A stretch of DNA of 64,000 nucleotides from NCBI RefSeq assembly GCF_028198145.1, contig NZ_CP116338.1, positions 2,604,001-2,668,000 on the forward strand, written 5' to 3'. Made by a program: the position numbers and the translations under genes. Shown here one piece after another: positions 10,555 through 19,602 of the stretch. Origin of the DNA: Microbacterium sp. nov. GSS16 (GTDB taxonomy: Bacteria; Actinomycetota; Actinomycetes; Actinomycetales; Microbacteriaceae). Position 1 is the first letter of the stretch. Each line of letters begins with the position of its first letter. The notes under the pieces are model-generated. The model saw only the letters and a program-made list of their open reading frames with translations. It was not told the DNA's origin and made no database searches.

Positions 10555-11867
10555 TCCCCCTCGACGCGCAGCACCGACACGACCCGCTCGACGACATCGC
10601 TCGCCGTCAGCCGGTCGACGGCGGCGCTCAGGGCGCTGTCGGTGGCACGGTGCGTCCCGATGATCAGCCGCGCGCTCTCCCGGTCGGTGCCGTCGGATGC
10701 CGGGATGACGGTCTGCACGAGCGTCGCGACGGACACGCCGCCGTCACTGAGCAGGCCGGCGATGGCCGCGAGCACACCCGCCTCGTCCGATACCTCGAGA
10801 GTGATCTGGTAGCGGGTGAGCACGTGGCCGATCGAGACGATCGGCAGGTTGGCGCGCGTGGATTCGCCGACGCCCGTGCCGCCGGCGATGTGCCGCCGTG
10901 CGGCCGAGACGACATCGCCGAGCACGGCGGATGCGGTCTGCACGCCGCCTGCACCGGCGCCGTAGAACATCAGCGATCCGGCGGCCTCGGCCTCGACGAA
11001 GACGGCGTTGTTCGCTCCGTGCACGGCGCCGAGCGGGTGATCGCGCGGGACGAGGGCCGGGTACACCCGCACCGAGATCGACTCGGGCCCACCCTCGCCG
11101 AGACGCTCGCACACGGCCAGCAGCTTGATGACGAAGCCGGCTTCCCTGGCCTCCTCGATCATGTCGGCGGTCACGCCCGTGATGCCCTCGCGATGCACGG
11201 CCTCGAGCGGAACCGCGGTGTGGAAGGCGAGCGATGCCAGGATCGCCGCCTTCTGCGCGGCGTCGTAGCCTTCCACATCGGCCGTCGGATCGGCCTCGGC
11301 GTAGCCGAGCCGCTGGGCGTCGGCGAGCACGTCGGCGAAGTCGGCGCCCTCGCCGTCCATGCGGTCGAGGATGTAGTTCGTCGTTCCGTTGACGATGCCC
11401 ATGATGCGCACCACCCTGTCGCCGGCCAGCGAGTCGCGGAGCGGGCGGATGATCGGGATCGCGCCGGCGGCCGCGGCCTCGTAGTAGACCGAGGCACCCA
11501 CCCGCTCGGCCGCTTCATAGATCTCCGGCCCGTGGGTGGCGAGCAGCGCCTTGTTCGCAGTGACGACGTCTGTGCCCGAGCCCAGGCCCAGCAGGATGTG
11601 GGAGCGAGCCGGCTCGATGCCGCCCATGAGCTCGATGACGATGTCGGATCCGGTGATCAGCGTCTCGGCGTCGGTGGTGAACAGCTCGCGAGGCAGGTCG
11701 ACGTCGCGTGGAGCGTCGACGTCGCGCACGGCGATGCCGGCGAGCTCCAGGCGGGCGCCGGCGCGGTCGGCGAGCTCGTCGCCGTGACGCAGTAGCAGGG
11801 AGGCCACCTGAGAGCCCACGGCTCCGGCTCCCAGCAGCGCCACACGAAGTCGTCGGTAGTCAGTCAT
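10551..11867 (-). CDS. hom: homoserine dehydrogenase
   Basis: 438 residues. Reduces aspartate semialdehyde to homoserine with NAD(P)H, the branch point towards Thr and Met. N-terminal Rossmann loop GAGAVGSQVASLL, catalytic domain with NGTTNYIL and the Asp/Lys region DPTADVEGYDAAQKAAILA, and a C-terminal ACT domain (about residues 350-430) for allosteric threonine inhibition. ATG at 11867 with a GAGGAG site. It sits between lysA and thrB; the homoserine made here also feeds metX at 43-44 kb. Confidence 0.96.
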   Translation of the reverse strand: MTDYRRLRVALLGAGAVGSQVASLLLRHGDELADRAGARLELAGIAVRDVDAPRDVDLPRELFTTDAETLITGSDIVIELMGGIEPARSHILLGLGSGTDVVTANKALLATHGPEIYEAAERVGASVYYEAAAAGAIPIIRPLRDSLAGDRVVRIMGIVNGTTNYILDRMDGEGADFADVLADAQRLGYAEADPTADVEGYDAAQKAAILASLAFHTAVPLEAVHREGITGVTADMIEEAREAGFVIKLLAVCERLGEGGPESISVRVYPALVPRDHPLGAVHGANNAVFVEAEAAGSLMFYGAGAGGVQTASAVLGDVVSAARRHIAGGTGVGESTRANLPIVSIGHVLTRYQITLEVSDEAGVLAAIAGLLSDGGVSVATLVQTVIPASDGTDRESARLIIGTHRATDSALSAAVDRLTASDVVERVVSVLRVEGE

Positions 11868-11925
11868 CTGCGCTCCTCAGCACGGTCGGGTCGGGGCTTT
11901 CGGTCTGGCCGCGGACGGCCCGGGC

Positions 11926-13317
11926 TCACTGCGGGATGCCCGCGTCGCGAGCGAGCAGGTCGGCGAGCGATTCGCCGCGCACGATCACGCGTGCCTCTCC
12001 GTCGGCCACGGCGACGATGGGCGGCCGGGGCACATGGTTGTAATTGCTCGACAGGGGCGCGCAGTAAGCTCCCGTGGCGGGGACGGCGAGAAGGTCGCCC
12101 GGGGTCAGATCGCCGGGCAGGTACTCGTGGTCGACGACGATGTCGCCCGACTCGCAGTGCTTGCCCACGACGCGCACCAGCACGGGATCGTCGGTGCCTA
12201 TCCGGGAGGCCAGGCGCGCCGAGTACTGCGCGCCGTACAGGGCCGGGCGGGCATTGTCGCTCATGCCTCCGTCGACGCTCACGTAGCGGCGAGTGGCCGT
12301 CTCGAGAGCGACGTCCTTGGTCGTCCCGATCTCGTAGAGGGTCACGCCGGCGTTGCCGACGATCGCCCGGCCCGGTTCGAACGAGAGTGCGGGCACGGGG
12401 ATGCCGCGGGCTGCGCACCCTTCGGCGACAGCCGCGACGATGCCGTCGGCGAGATCGGCGATGGGCGTCGGGTCGTCGACGCGCGTGTAAGCGATGCCGA
12501 ACCCTCCGCCGAGGTTGAGCTGGGGGATGGCGCCGCCCTCGAGCAGCTGCTGGTGCAGGTCGAGCAGGCGCGAGGCGGATTCACGGAACCCGGCGACCCC
12601 GAAGATCTGGGAGCCGATGTGGCAGTGGAGGCCGGCGAACACGAGTCCGTCGATCTCGCGGATCCGCGCGACGACGGCCGGCGCCTGCCCGAGCGGGAAG
12701 CCGAACTTCTGGTCCTCGTGGGCGGTCGCCAGGAAGTCGTGGGTCTCGGCGTGCACGCCGCTGTTCACGCGCAGCATGACCCGCTGCGACGCGCCGGTGC
12801 GGGAGACGATGGCGGCCAGACGCTCGACCTCGATGACGCTGTCGATGATGATGGTGCCCACGCCGGCATCCACGGCCCGCTCGAGCTCTGCCACCGACTT
12901 GTTGTTGCCGTGGAAACCCAGCCTCCCGGCATCCGCTCCCCCGGCCAGCGCCACCTCGAGCTCGCCGCCGGTGCAGACGTCGACGTTCAGCCCCTCGTCC
13001 AGCACCCAGCGCACGATCGACGTGTTCAGCAGAGCCTTGCCCGCGTAGTAGACGCGCGCCGTCGTTCCGTGAGCGACCGCCGCTCGCTCGAAGGCGGAGC
13101 GCAGCGCTGCAGCCCGGCGGCGCACCTCGGACTCGTCGATCACCTGCAGAGGCGTGCCGTGAACGCGGACCAGCTCGCCGACCGCCACGCCGGCGATGTG
13201 CAGCTCACCGTCGGCATCCCGCTGCGCCGACATCGGCCACACCCCCTCGACCAGGTCGTTGGCGTCGTCGGGGACGACCAGCCATCCGGGGGCGGGAGAG
13301 GAGTCGGGGGAATGCAC
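11926..13317 (-). CDS. lysA: diaminopimelate decarboxylase
   Basis: 463 residues. PLP enzyme of the alanine-racemase fold that decarboxylates meso-DAP to lysine. The PLP-lysine region ARVYYAGKALLN, the HxGS motif (LHCHIGSQI), the phosphate-binding GGGFGIAY and the active-site CESGD from the partner subunit are all visible. The GTG at 13317 was preferred to a later ATG at the MSAQRD segment because the preceding VWP segment is conserved in actinobacterial LysA. A -10 box (13377-13382) suggests a leader of about 50 nt. Confidence 0.95.
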   Translation of the reverse strand: MHSPDSSPAPGWLVVPDDANDLVEGVWPMSAQRDADGELHIAGVAVGELVRVHGTPLQVIDESEVRRRAAALRSAFERAAVAHGTTARVYYAGKALLNTSIVRWVLDEGLNVDVCTGGELEVALAGGADAGRLGFHGNNKSVAELERAVDAGVGTIIIDSVIEVERLAAIVSRTGASQRVMLRVNSGVHAETHDFLATAHEDQKFGFPLGQAPAVVARIREIDGLVFAGLHCHIGSQIFGVAGFRESASRLLDLHQQLLEGGAIPQLNLGGGFGIAYTRVDDPTPIADLADGIVAAVAEGCAARGIPVPALSFEPGRAIVGNAGVTLYEIGTTKDVALETATRRYVSVDGGMSDNARPALYGAQYSARLASRIGTDDPVLVRVVGKHCESGDIVVDHEYLPGDLTPGDLLAVPATGAYCAPLSSNYNHVPRPPIVAVADGEARVIVRGESLADLLARDAGIPQ

Positions 13318-13376
13318 GCAGCGCCAATCGGGTCACGGTTCTGACGGGGTTCGCCGTGGAGACGAGGTCGACCCTG

Positions 13377-13382
13377 ATTCTA
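13377..13382 (-). promoter_or_regulatory. -10 box (TAGAAT) for lysA
   Basis: TAGAAT on the minus strand about 60 nt before the lysA start, in the gap shared with the divergent YihY-family gene. It probably drives lysA-hom-thrB. Confidence 0.45.
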
Positions 13383-13426
13383 GGACACCCCCGAGTCAAC
13401 CCCCGTTCACATTCCGACGCACTCAA

Positions 13427-13432
13427 TAGTGT
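13427..13432 (+). promoter_or_regulatory. -10 box (TAGTGT) of leaderless YihY-family gene
   Basis: TAGTGT ends 7 nt before the ATG at 13440, with a TTCACA -35-like hexamer at 13406-13411 (15-nt spacer). It supports the ATG at 13440 as a leaderless start. Confidence 0.5.
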
Positions 13433-13439
13433 GGTGAAG

Positions 13440-14492
13440 ATGGAGAGGCCGACGAGTTCCGACCCCGGTTCGACCCCTGAGCAGAAGGGATGGATGGCGC
13501 GGACATCTGCGAAGGTGATCCGCCGCCTGCTGCAGCTGCGCATCGTGCGCGCCGCGCTGCTCTACACCGGCAGGCGCGGGCCGATGCTCGCCGATGCGGT
13601 CACGTACCGCGCGCTGTTCAGCGTGTTCGCCGCCGTGCTGCTCGGGTTCTCGGCGGCGGCGCTCTGGCTCTCACAGGACGCCGCGGCCTGGACCGCCGTC
13701 GTCTCGGCCGTGGACTCGGCAGTGCCCGGTCTCATCGCGACCGGCGACGACAAGGGCATCGTCGACCTCGATGACATCAAGGCGCCGGGCGGGCTGTCGG
13801 TCGCAGGGGTGATCTCGCTGATCGGTCTCATCGGCTCGGCGCTCGGGGCGATCGGGTCGATGCGCAATGCGGTGCGCACGATCGCCGGGACGGAGTCCGC
13901 CGATGTGATGTGGTACCTCGTGCTGCTGCGCAGCGTGCTGCTCGCGCTGATCATCGGCGGCACCTTCGTCGCCGCCGCAGGCCTCACCTTCGCCGGGGAG
14001 CTGATCGTGGGCTGGTTCGCCGGGATCGTGGGAGTCGCCGGCGACTCGGCCGTGGTGTTCTGGACGGTGCGTCTGCTGTCGATGGTGATCGTGTTCGCGC
14101 TGGATGCCGTTCTCATCGCCGCGGTGTACCGGATGCTGTCCGGCGTGCGCGCCTCGGCCGGCGTGCTGTGGGGCGGCGCCGCGATCGGTGCGGTGGGCCT
14201 GCTCGTCCTTCAGGAGCTGTCGAGCCTGTTCGTCGGCGGCGCGAGATCGAATCCGCTGCTCGCCTCGTTCGCGTCGCTGCTGGCGCTGCTGCTGTGGCTG
14301 AACCTCTCGTCGCAGGTCATCCTGCTGGCGAGTGCCCTGATCACGATCTCGCACCGCGAGCGCAGCGACCGGGTCGCGGAGCGCTTCGGCGCCGAGACGC
14401 TGCCCGAGTTCGCGCTGCGTCGGGCAGAGGACGACGTGCGAGCCGCCACGGCGAATCTGCGCGCGGCGCAGAAGGCGGCAGCTCCCGAGTGA
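13440..14492 (+). CDS. YihY/BrkB-family multi-pass membrane protein
   Basis: 350 residues with about six transmembrane helices after a basic N-terminal segment (ARTSAKVIRRLLQLRIVRAAL), and a hydrophilic helical C-terminus. The LYTGRRGPMLADAVTYRALFSVFAAVLL segment is typical of the YihY/UPF0761 (ribonuclease BN-like, BrkB) family, whose function is unsettled: it is not a nuclease and may be a transporter or lipid-related. The ATG at 13440 fits a leaderless start; GTG at 13434 or 13431 are alternatives. Divergent from lysA. Confidence 0.85.
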   Translation: MERPTSSDPGSTPEQKGWMARTSAKVIRRLLQLRIVRAALLYTGRRGPMLADAVTYRALFSVFAAVLLGFSAAALWLSQDAAAWTAVVSAVDSAVPGLIATGDDKGIVDLDDIKAPGGLSVAGVISLIGLIGSALGAIGSMRNAVRTIAGTESADVMWYLVLLRSVLLALIIGGTFVAAAGLTFAGELIVGWFAGIVGVAGDSAVVFWTVRLLSMVIVFALDAVLIAAVYRMLSGVRASAGVLWGGAAIGAVGLLVLQELSSLFVGGARSNPLLASFASLLALLLWLNLSSQVILLASALITISHRERSDRVAERFGAETLPEFALRRAEDDVRAATANLRAAQKAAAPE

Positions 14493-14574
14493 CCCGCACT
14501 GCGGCCGCCTGAGCCTGCCGAAGGGCCGCGCTCCCAGGGCGGGCGGGCTCTCGACGGGTCGAGGGTCCGGGGAG

Positions 14575-15342
14575 CTAGGAGCGGGGGCAGGTCCCGGGCT
14601 CGAGGAGCGCCGGGTCGACCGCTATGCGACCATCGGCGGCGATGTCGGCGACGGCGCGGCTGCCCTCGACGCGCAGACCGGTGAGGGTGATGCCGGCGGG
14701 AAGACGGTCGGCGATGCAGATGCGCTGCGGCTGTGTGATCGCCGCGCCCGCCGCACCGACCAGGCCCGAGACGGCATCCAGGTTCACCGCCGCTCCGTTG
14801 AACATCACCGCGACGGGTGTCAGCACCAGATCGCCGTCTTCGGCCCCGGGCGTCACGGTGAGCCCGACGGGGATCCGACTGCCGAAGAGCTCGAGGTCGG
14901 CCTCTATCGTCGCGTCAGGCTCTGTCAGCTCGATGCCCGAGATCGGCAGCGACGACGCCTCCAGCAGCGAGCCGAACTGGCTCTGATCGATCGAGACCGT
15001 GCCCTCCGCCGCGCCCAGTGCTCCTCCCGAGACCGGGACGTCGCGGGCGGTGACCCGCGCGGAGCCGGTGATGCCGCCGATGGTGACCTCTTCCGAGGCG
15101 AGCTTCACCTCGTCGAGGGTGCCTGTGATCAGCTGCGGCAGCATCACTCCCGCCACCTGCACGTCGAGCTGCTGCTCCTCGGGCAGATCGAGGTTCGAGA
15201 TCACGAGCGAGCGGATCGTGTTCGGCACGATGGCACGCGCGACGAGCTCTCCCGCGGCCACGAGAGCCGCCAGCACCAGCACGATGACGAGCACGACCCA
15301 AGGCCAGCGAGGTCGACGCGTGGTGGCGGCCGCGTTCGTCAT
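14575..15342 (-). CDS. LmeA-family (DUF2993) secreted or membrane-anchored phospholipid-binding protein
   Basis: 255 residues. One N-terminal transmembrane/signal helix (WPWVVLVIVLVLAALVAAGELVA, residues 13-35), then an extracytoplasmic beta-rich domain of the DUF2993 type with alternating hydrophobic strands. In mycobacteria LmeA binds phosphatidylinositides and affects lipomannan elongation; the role here is inferred from family only. It begins 4 nt after the argS stop, so it is co-transcribed with argS. It faces the end of the YihY gene across an 82-nt gap that holds a short CTCGAC/GTCGAG hairpin. Confidence 0.75.
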   Translation of the reverse strand: MTNAAATTRRPRWPWVVLVIVLVLAALVAAGELVARAIVPNTIRSLVISNLDLPEEQQLDVQVAGVMLPQLITGTLDEVKLASEEVTIGGITGSARVTARDVPVSGGALGAAEGTVSIDQSQFGSLLEASSLPISGIELTEPDATIEADLELFGSRIPVGLTVTPGAEDGDLVLTPVAVMFNGAAVNLDAVSGLVGAAGAAITQPQRICIADRLPAGITLTGLRVEGSRAVADIAADGRIAVDPALLEPGTCPRS

Positions 15343-15346
15343 CGGG

Positions 15347-17011
15347 TCACATCCGCTCGGGGGCCGAGACGCCGAGCAGGTCGAGCCCGTTGCGCAGCAC
15401 CTGTCCGGTGGCGTCGTTCAGCCACAGCCGCGTGCGATGCACCGTCTCGATCGGATCGTCGCCCTTCGGGATCACGCGGCAGCTGTCGTACCAGCGGTGG
15501 TACAGGCCCGCGAGCTCCTCGAGGTAGCGCGCGATGCGATGCGGTTCACGCACCTCGGCGGCGAACGCCACCAGGCGGGGGAACTCCTGCAGCGCGCCGA
15601 GCAGAGCGCTCTCGGTCTCGTGCGTGAGCAGCTCAGGAGCGAACTCCGAACGGTCGACGCCGGAGTCGCCGGCATTGCGCGCCACATTGTGCGTGCGAGC
15701 GTGCGCGTACTGCACGTAGAACACCGGGTTGTCGTTGGTGCGCTTCTGCAGCAGCTCGGGATCGAGATCGAGCGGCGAATCGGCAGGCGAGCGCTCCAGC
15801 GCGTAGCGCAGCGCATCGGTGCCGATCCATGCCCGCAGATCGTCCATCTCGATGATGTTCCCGGCACGCTTGGACAGACGAGCGCCACGCACCGAGACGA
15901 GCTGACCGATCAGCACCTCGATGTTCTTCTCGGGGTCTTCACCCGCCGCGCCCGCGACCGCCTTGAGGCGGTGCACGTAACCGTGGTGGTCCGCACCGAG
16001 CAGATAGATCTTGTTCTGGAAGCCGCGGTCGCTCTTGTTCAGGTAGTAGGCGGCATCGGCGGCGAAGTACGTGTACTCGCCGTTCGAGCGCCGGATGACG
16101 CGGTCCTTGTCATCGCCGAAGTCGGTGGTGCGCACCCAGACGGCGCCCTCCTCGTCGAACACATGCCCCTGAGCGCGCAGCCGGTCGACCGCCTGATCGA
16201 CGAGGCTCGCGCCGTCAGGTCCCGCGGCATGCAGAGTCCGCTCCGAGAACCACACGTCGAAGGGCACGTTGAACGCGGCGAGGGATGCCCGGATCTCGGC
16301 CAGCTGATACTCGTATGCCTGATCACGCGCGATCACGAGCTGCTCGACCTCGGGAAGATCGAGAAGACCCGGGTGCGCGGCGAGCACGCGTGCGGCGAGT
16401 TCGGCGATGTACTCCCCCGGATAGCCGCCCTCCGGCGTCGGCTCGCCCTTGGCGGCCGCGACGATCGACTGCGCGAACCGCTCCATCTGCGCCCCGGCGT
16501 CGTTGATGTAGTACTCGCGCACGGCATCCGCCCCGCTGGCCAGCAGCAGGCGCACGATCGAGTCACCCAGAGCAGCCCACCGGGTGTGGCCGATGTGCAG
16601 CGGTCCGACCGGGTTCGCCGAGACGAACTCGACGTTCACCGAGACTCCGGCCTGGGATTCGTTGGTGCCGTACGACGCGCCCGCATCGACGATGGTCTTC
16701 GCGAGGGCGCCGGCCGCGCCGGCCTCGAGACGGATGTTGATGAATCCAGGACCGGCGATCTCGACACCCTGGATGCCGTCGATTCCGGCCAGGTCGTCGG
16801 CGATCCGCTGCGCGAGATCACGGGGACTCGAGCCCAGCCGCTTGGCCAGACGCATCGCGATGTTCGTCGACCAGTCACCGTGATCCCGATTGCGGGGACG
16901 CTCGAGCACGATGTCCGCAGCGTCGACGCCGAGTGCCTCATCCGGTCGCAGCGACGCCGCGATCGGGTCGAGGACGGCGAGGACGGCGGCGGAGAGGGCT
17001 TCAGGGTTCAT
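15347..17011 (-). CDS. argS: arginyl-tRNA synthetase
   Basis: 554 residues, class I synthetase. Contains the HIGH signature (GPLHIGHTRWAALGDS, about residue 130), an LSKRAGN motif in the KMSKS position and a C-terminal DALR anticodon-binding domain with the NPVFYVQYAHAR segment. Full length. ATG at 17011 lies 9 nt after a TAGACT box (17021-17026), implying a leader of only about 2-3 nt. Upstream on the other strand is the RpiR regulator. Confidence 0.97.
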   Translation of the reverse strand: MNPEALSAAVLAVLDPIAASLRPDEALGVDAADIVLERPRNRDHGDWSTNIAMRLAKRLGSSPRDLAQRIADDLAGIDGIQGVEIAGPGFINIRLEAGAAGALAKTIVDAGASYGTNESQAGVSVNVEFVSANPVGPLHIGHTRWAALGDSIVRLLLASGADAVREYYINDAGAQMERFAQSIVAAAKGEPTPEGGYPGEYIAELAARVLAAHPGLLDLPEVEQLVIARDQAYEYQLAEIRASLAAFNVPFDVWFSERTLHAAGPDGASLVDQAVDRLRAQGHVFDEEGAVWVRTTDFGDDKDRVIRRSNGEYTYFAADAAYYLNKSDRGFQNKIYLLGADHHGYVHRLKAVAGAAGEDPEKNIEVLIGQLVSVRGARLSKRAGNIIEMDDLRAWIGTDALRYALERSPADSPLDLDPELLQKRTNDNPVFYVQYAHARTHNVARNAGDSGVDRSEFAPELLTHETESALLGALQEFPRLVAFAAEVREPHRIARYLEELAGLYHRWYDSCRVIPKGDDPIETVHRTRLWLNDATGQVLRNGLDLLGVSAPERM

Positions 17012-17020
17012 AGGAGACCA

Positions 17021-17026
17021 AGTCTA
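17021..17026 (-). promoter_or_regulatory. -10 box (TAGACT) of argS
   Basis: Minus-strand TAGACT 9 nt before the argS ATG; no Shine-Dalgarno sequence lies between them, so the message is nearly leaderless. Confidence 0.5.
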
Positions 17027-17107
17027 CGGCTCGCCGCATCTCCGACTCGAAACAGGCGGGGCGGTGGCGCCGCCGGCCTTCGTGATTCATTCGTGACGAG
17101 GCGATGT

Positions 17108-17136
17108 TTGACGTTTTCGTCGCATGAGAATAGTTT
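17108..17136 (+). promoter_or_regulatory. promoter (TTGACG - 17 nt - TAGTTT) for rpiR-ngcEFG-like genes
   Basis: A -35 hexamer TTGACG (17108-17113) and a -10 TAGTTT (17131-17136) with the ideal 17-nt spacer, about 63 nt before the regulator's start codon. This is the best two-box promoter seen in the window. Confidence 0.6.
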
Positions 17137-17139
17137 TCA
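17125..17139 (+). promoter_or_regulatory. candidate operator, imperfect inverted repeat TGAGAA-N3-TTTTCA
   Basis: A 15-nt inverted repeat with 5 of 6 arm bases matching, placed over the -10 box of the promoter just described. The position suits repression by the adjacent RpiR-type protein. No other copy was noticed in front of the transporter genes. Confidence 0.45.
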
Positions 17140-17198
17140 GTGCAACGGGGATCCCGGACGAGGGCTCGCGCTCTCGCCCCGCAAAGAACCTGGAGGCA

Positions 17199-18125
17199 AT
17201 GGTGCCACGGACCCGCGACAACGGAAACGGCCTGACGATCGCACGACGCATCGCAGACCGTCGTCGCGCCATGCCGGCGGCGATGAGCAGGATCGCCGAC
17301 GTCATCGCCGAGCATCCTGCCGCTCCGGTCGAGATGACGATCACCGAACTGGCCGGCCACGCCGGAACGTCGGCGGCCACCGTCACCCGGTTCTGCCGCG
17401 CGCTCGGCTTCGACGGGTACACGCAGTTCCGGGTGGGCGTCGCCTCCGAGATCGGTCGGGGCGATGCCGAAGAGAGCTGGCACGCCGACATGGGGCGCGA
17501 ATTGAGCGCATCCGACGAGCCCGGCAAGATCCTGCAGACGCTGCTGAGCCTGCACATCGAGAGCCTGCAGAGCACCGCCTCCGGCCTCGACCTCGACTCC
17601 GTCCTGCGCGCGGCGGACGCGATCACGGCGGCGCGCCACGTCGACATCTACGGTGTCGGCGGGAGCGGGGTCATGGCTCGGGAGTTCCAGGGGCGGCTGT
17701 ACCGCATCGGCGTGAACGCGCACAGCTGGTCCGACGTGCACGACGGTCTCACCAGCGCTGTCCTGCAGGATCAGTCGTCGGTCGCGATCGGCATCTCGAG
17801 CACCGGTCGCACCGAGGAGACGGTGCAGATGCTCTCCCAGGCGCGCTCGGCCGGGGCGTTCACCGTCGCCATAACCCACGACAGCGACTCGCCGCTCGCC
17901 GCGCTCGCCGACATCTCGCTCGCCACCGCTGAGCCCACCGCCTACCTGCGTCCGGACGACCTGTCGGTCAAGCACTCCCAGCTGCTCGTGCTGGACCTGC
18001 TCTACGTGCTCGCCGCGCAGCAGACCTTCGGCGTGGCCTCCACCCGCCTGGCGGCCAGCGCGATGGCCGTGGCTCCGCACCGCCGGGCGCCGCGCACCCA
18101 CCGGCCCGATGCCGCCGTGCCCTGA
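17199..18125 (+). CDS. RpiR-family transcriptional regulator with SIS sugar-phosphate domain
   Basis: 308 residues. An N-terminal helix-turn-helix of RpiR type (about residues 20-85, TITELAGHAGTSAATVTRFCRALGFDGYTQFR) and a C-terminal SIS domain (about 120-250, VDIYGVGGSGVMAREFQGRLYRIG) that binds phosphosugars. The ATG at 17199 has GGAGG 2 nt upstream; the 25-codon longer frame lies across the promoter and is rejected. Immediately upstream of a GlcNAc-type importer, so the likely effector is GlcNAc-6-phosphate or a related amino-sugar phosphate (inference). Confidence 0.88.
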   Translation: MVPRTRDNGNGLTIARRIADRRRAMPAAMSRIADVIAEHPAAPVEMTITELAGHAGTSAATVTRFCRALGFDGYTQFRVGVASEIGRGDAEESWHADMGRELSASDEPGKILQTLLSLHIESLQSTASGLDLDSVLRAADAITAARHVDIYGVGGSGVMAREFQGRLYRIGVNAHSWSDVHDGLTSAVLQDQSSVAIGISSTGRTEETVQMLSQARSAGAFTVAITHDSDSPLAALADISLATAEPTAYLRPDDLSVKHSQLLVLDLLYVLAAQQTFGVASTRLAASAMAVAPHRRAPRTHRPDAAVP

Positions 18126-18183
18126 ACCCACGGAAGACCCCGAACCCGAATACCGATTCACACCCACAACGGAAGGTAAAGAG

Positions 18184-19602
18184 ATGGACATCAAGGACGC
18201 ATCCATCAGCCGTCGCAACCTGCTGCGCGGTGCAGCGGCCGCAGCGCTGCTGCTGCCGTTCAGCGCCACCCTCGCCTCGTGCGCTGCTCCCGGCGGCGGC
18301 GGAGGCGACAAGGCACCGGCCGGTGAAGTCACCGCGGACAACCCGTTCGGCGTGGCAGCCAACTCGAAGGTCGACGCGGTCATCTTCAACGGCGGCTACG
18401 GCATCGACTACGTCGAGAACTCCGCGAAGCTGATGGAGAAGAGCAAGGGCCTGGACGGCGTGACGGTGAAGGTCTCGCCGTCGACCAAGATCGCCACCGA
18501 GCTGCAGCCGCGGTTCGTCGGCGGCAACCCGCCCGACCTCATCGACAATTCCGGTGCGAACTCGATCGGCTGGAACACGATCCTCGAGCAGCTCGAAGAG
18601 CTCGACGACGTGCTCGACGCCAAGAACAGCGACGGTGAGACGATCAGCGACACCGTCTTCGCCGGTGTCAAGGACCCCGGCACGTTCGATGGCAAGTTCG
18701 TCGCGCTCAACTACGTGCTGACGGTCTACGGCATCTGGTACTCGTCGAGCCTCTTCGAGCAGAACGGCTGGACGGTTCCCACGAGCTGGCAGGACCTCAA
18801 GGACCTCGGCGCCAAGGCCAAGGAGCAGGGCAAGTACCTGTTCCTCTGGGGCAAGGAGGCGGCGACCTACTACCAGACGATGGTCATCGACTCGGCGGTC
18901 GTCCAGGCCGGCGACGACGTGCGACTCCCCCTGGAGAACCTCGCCGAAGACGCCTGGTCGCACCCTGTGCTGCAGGACATCCTGAACATCTTCTACGAGC
19001 TGATCCAGGCCGGCTACGTCAAGCCGGGCGGCTCGGGCACGCAGTTCACCGAGGCGCAGGCGCAGTGGAGCAACGGCCAGGAGGCCCTGCTCTACCCGTC
19101 GGGCTCGTGGATCGAGAACGAGATGAAGGATCAGACGGCCGACGGATTCAAGATGAAGGGCATCTCCGAGCTGCCGCTGGACGGCAACCAGACGACGCCC
19201 GCCGGCACGGCACGCGTCGAGGCGGGCGAGCCGTTCATCGTCCCGTCGAAGGCGAAGAACCCCGAGGGCGGCAAGGAGCTGCTTCGCACCATGCTGTCGA
19301 AGGAGGCTGCCACCGACTTCGCCAAGAGCAAGCTCGCGCCCACGGTCGTCAAGGACACCGTCCCGGCCGACGGATTCGGTTCGACCGCGCTGGTCTCGCA
19401 GTCCGAGATCATCGATGCGGCGGGCAGCAACGTCTTCACGATCAAGTCGACGAACCTGTACGGCATGAACGGCGACCAGCTGCCGATCTGGAACTCGTTC
19501 CTCGACGGCAAGATGGACGTCGCCACGCTCACCAAGCAGCTGCAGGCGCTGGTCGACAAGGTGCGGGAGGACGACTCCATCAACAAGATCGAGATCAAGT
19601 GA
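18184..19602 (+). CDS. sugar ABC transporter lipoprotein, NgcE-like (N-acetylglucosamine/chitobiose-binding)
   Basis: 472 residues. Signal region with a twin-arginine (SRRNLLRG) and a lipobox ending LASC (Cys near residue 37), so it is exported, probably by Tat, and lipid-anchored. The mature part is a family-1 extracellular solute-binding protein; segments such as VIFNGGYGIDYVE, LQPRFVGGNPPDLIDNSGA and ALNYVLTVYGIWYSSSLFEQNGW resemble actinobacterial NgcE as I remember it. Ribosome site GGAAGG before the ATG at 18184. Its stop overlaps the start of the first permease by 4 nt (GTGA). Confidence 0.85.
   Translation: MDIKDASISRRNLLRGAAAAALLLPFSATLASCAAPGGGGGDKAPAGEVTADNPFGVAANSKVDAVIFNGGYGIDYVENSAKLMEKSKGLDGVTVKVSPSTKIATELQPRFVGGNPPDLIDNSGANSIGWNTILEQLEELDDVLDAKNSDGETISDTVFAGVKDPGTFDGKFVALNYVLTVYGIWYSSSLFEQNGWTVPTSWQDLKDLGAKAKEQGKYLFLWGKEAATYYQTMVIDSAVVQAGDDVRLPLENLAEDAWSHPVLQDILNIFYELIQAGYVKPGGSGTQFTEAQAQWSNGQEALLYPSGSWIENEMKDQTADGFKMKGISELPLDGNQTTPAGTARVEAGEPFIVPSKAKNPEGGKELLRTMLSKEAATDFAKSKLAPTVVKDTVPADGFGSTALVSQSEIIDAAGSNVFTIKSTNLYGMNGDQLPIWNSFLDGKMDVATLTKQLQALVDKVREDDSINKIEIK

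Noticed and set aside
14493..14574. Dispersed repeat (CCTGAGCCTGCCGAAGGGCC) after the YihY gene
   Set aside because: It resembles a repeat common in actinobacteria but occurs only once clearly in this window, so it cannot be supported as a repeat here.
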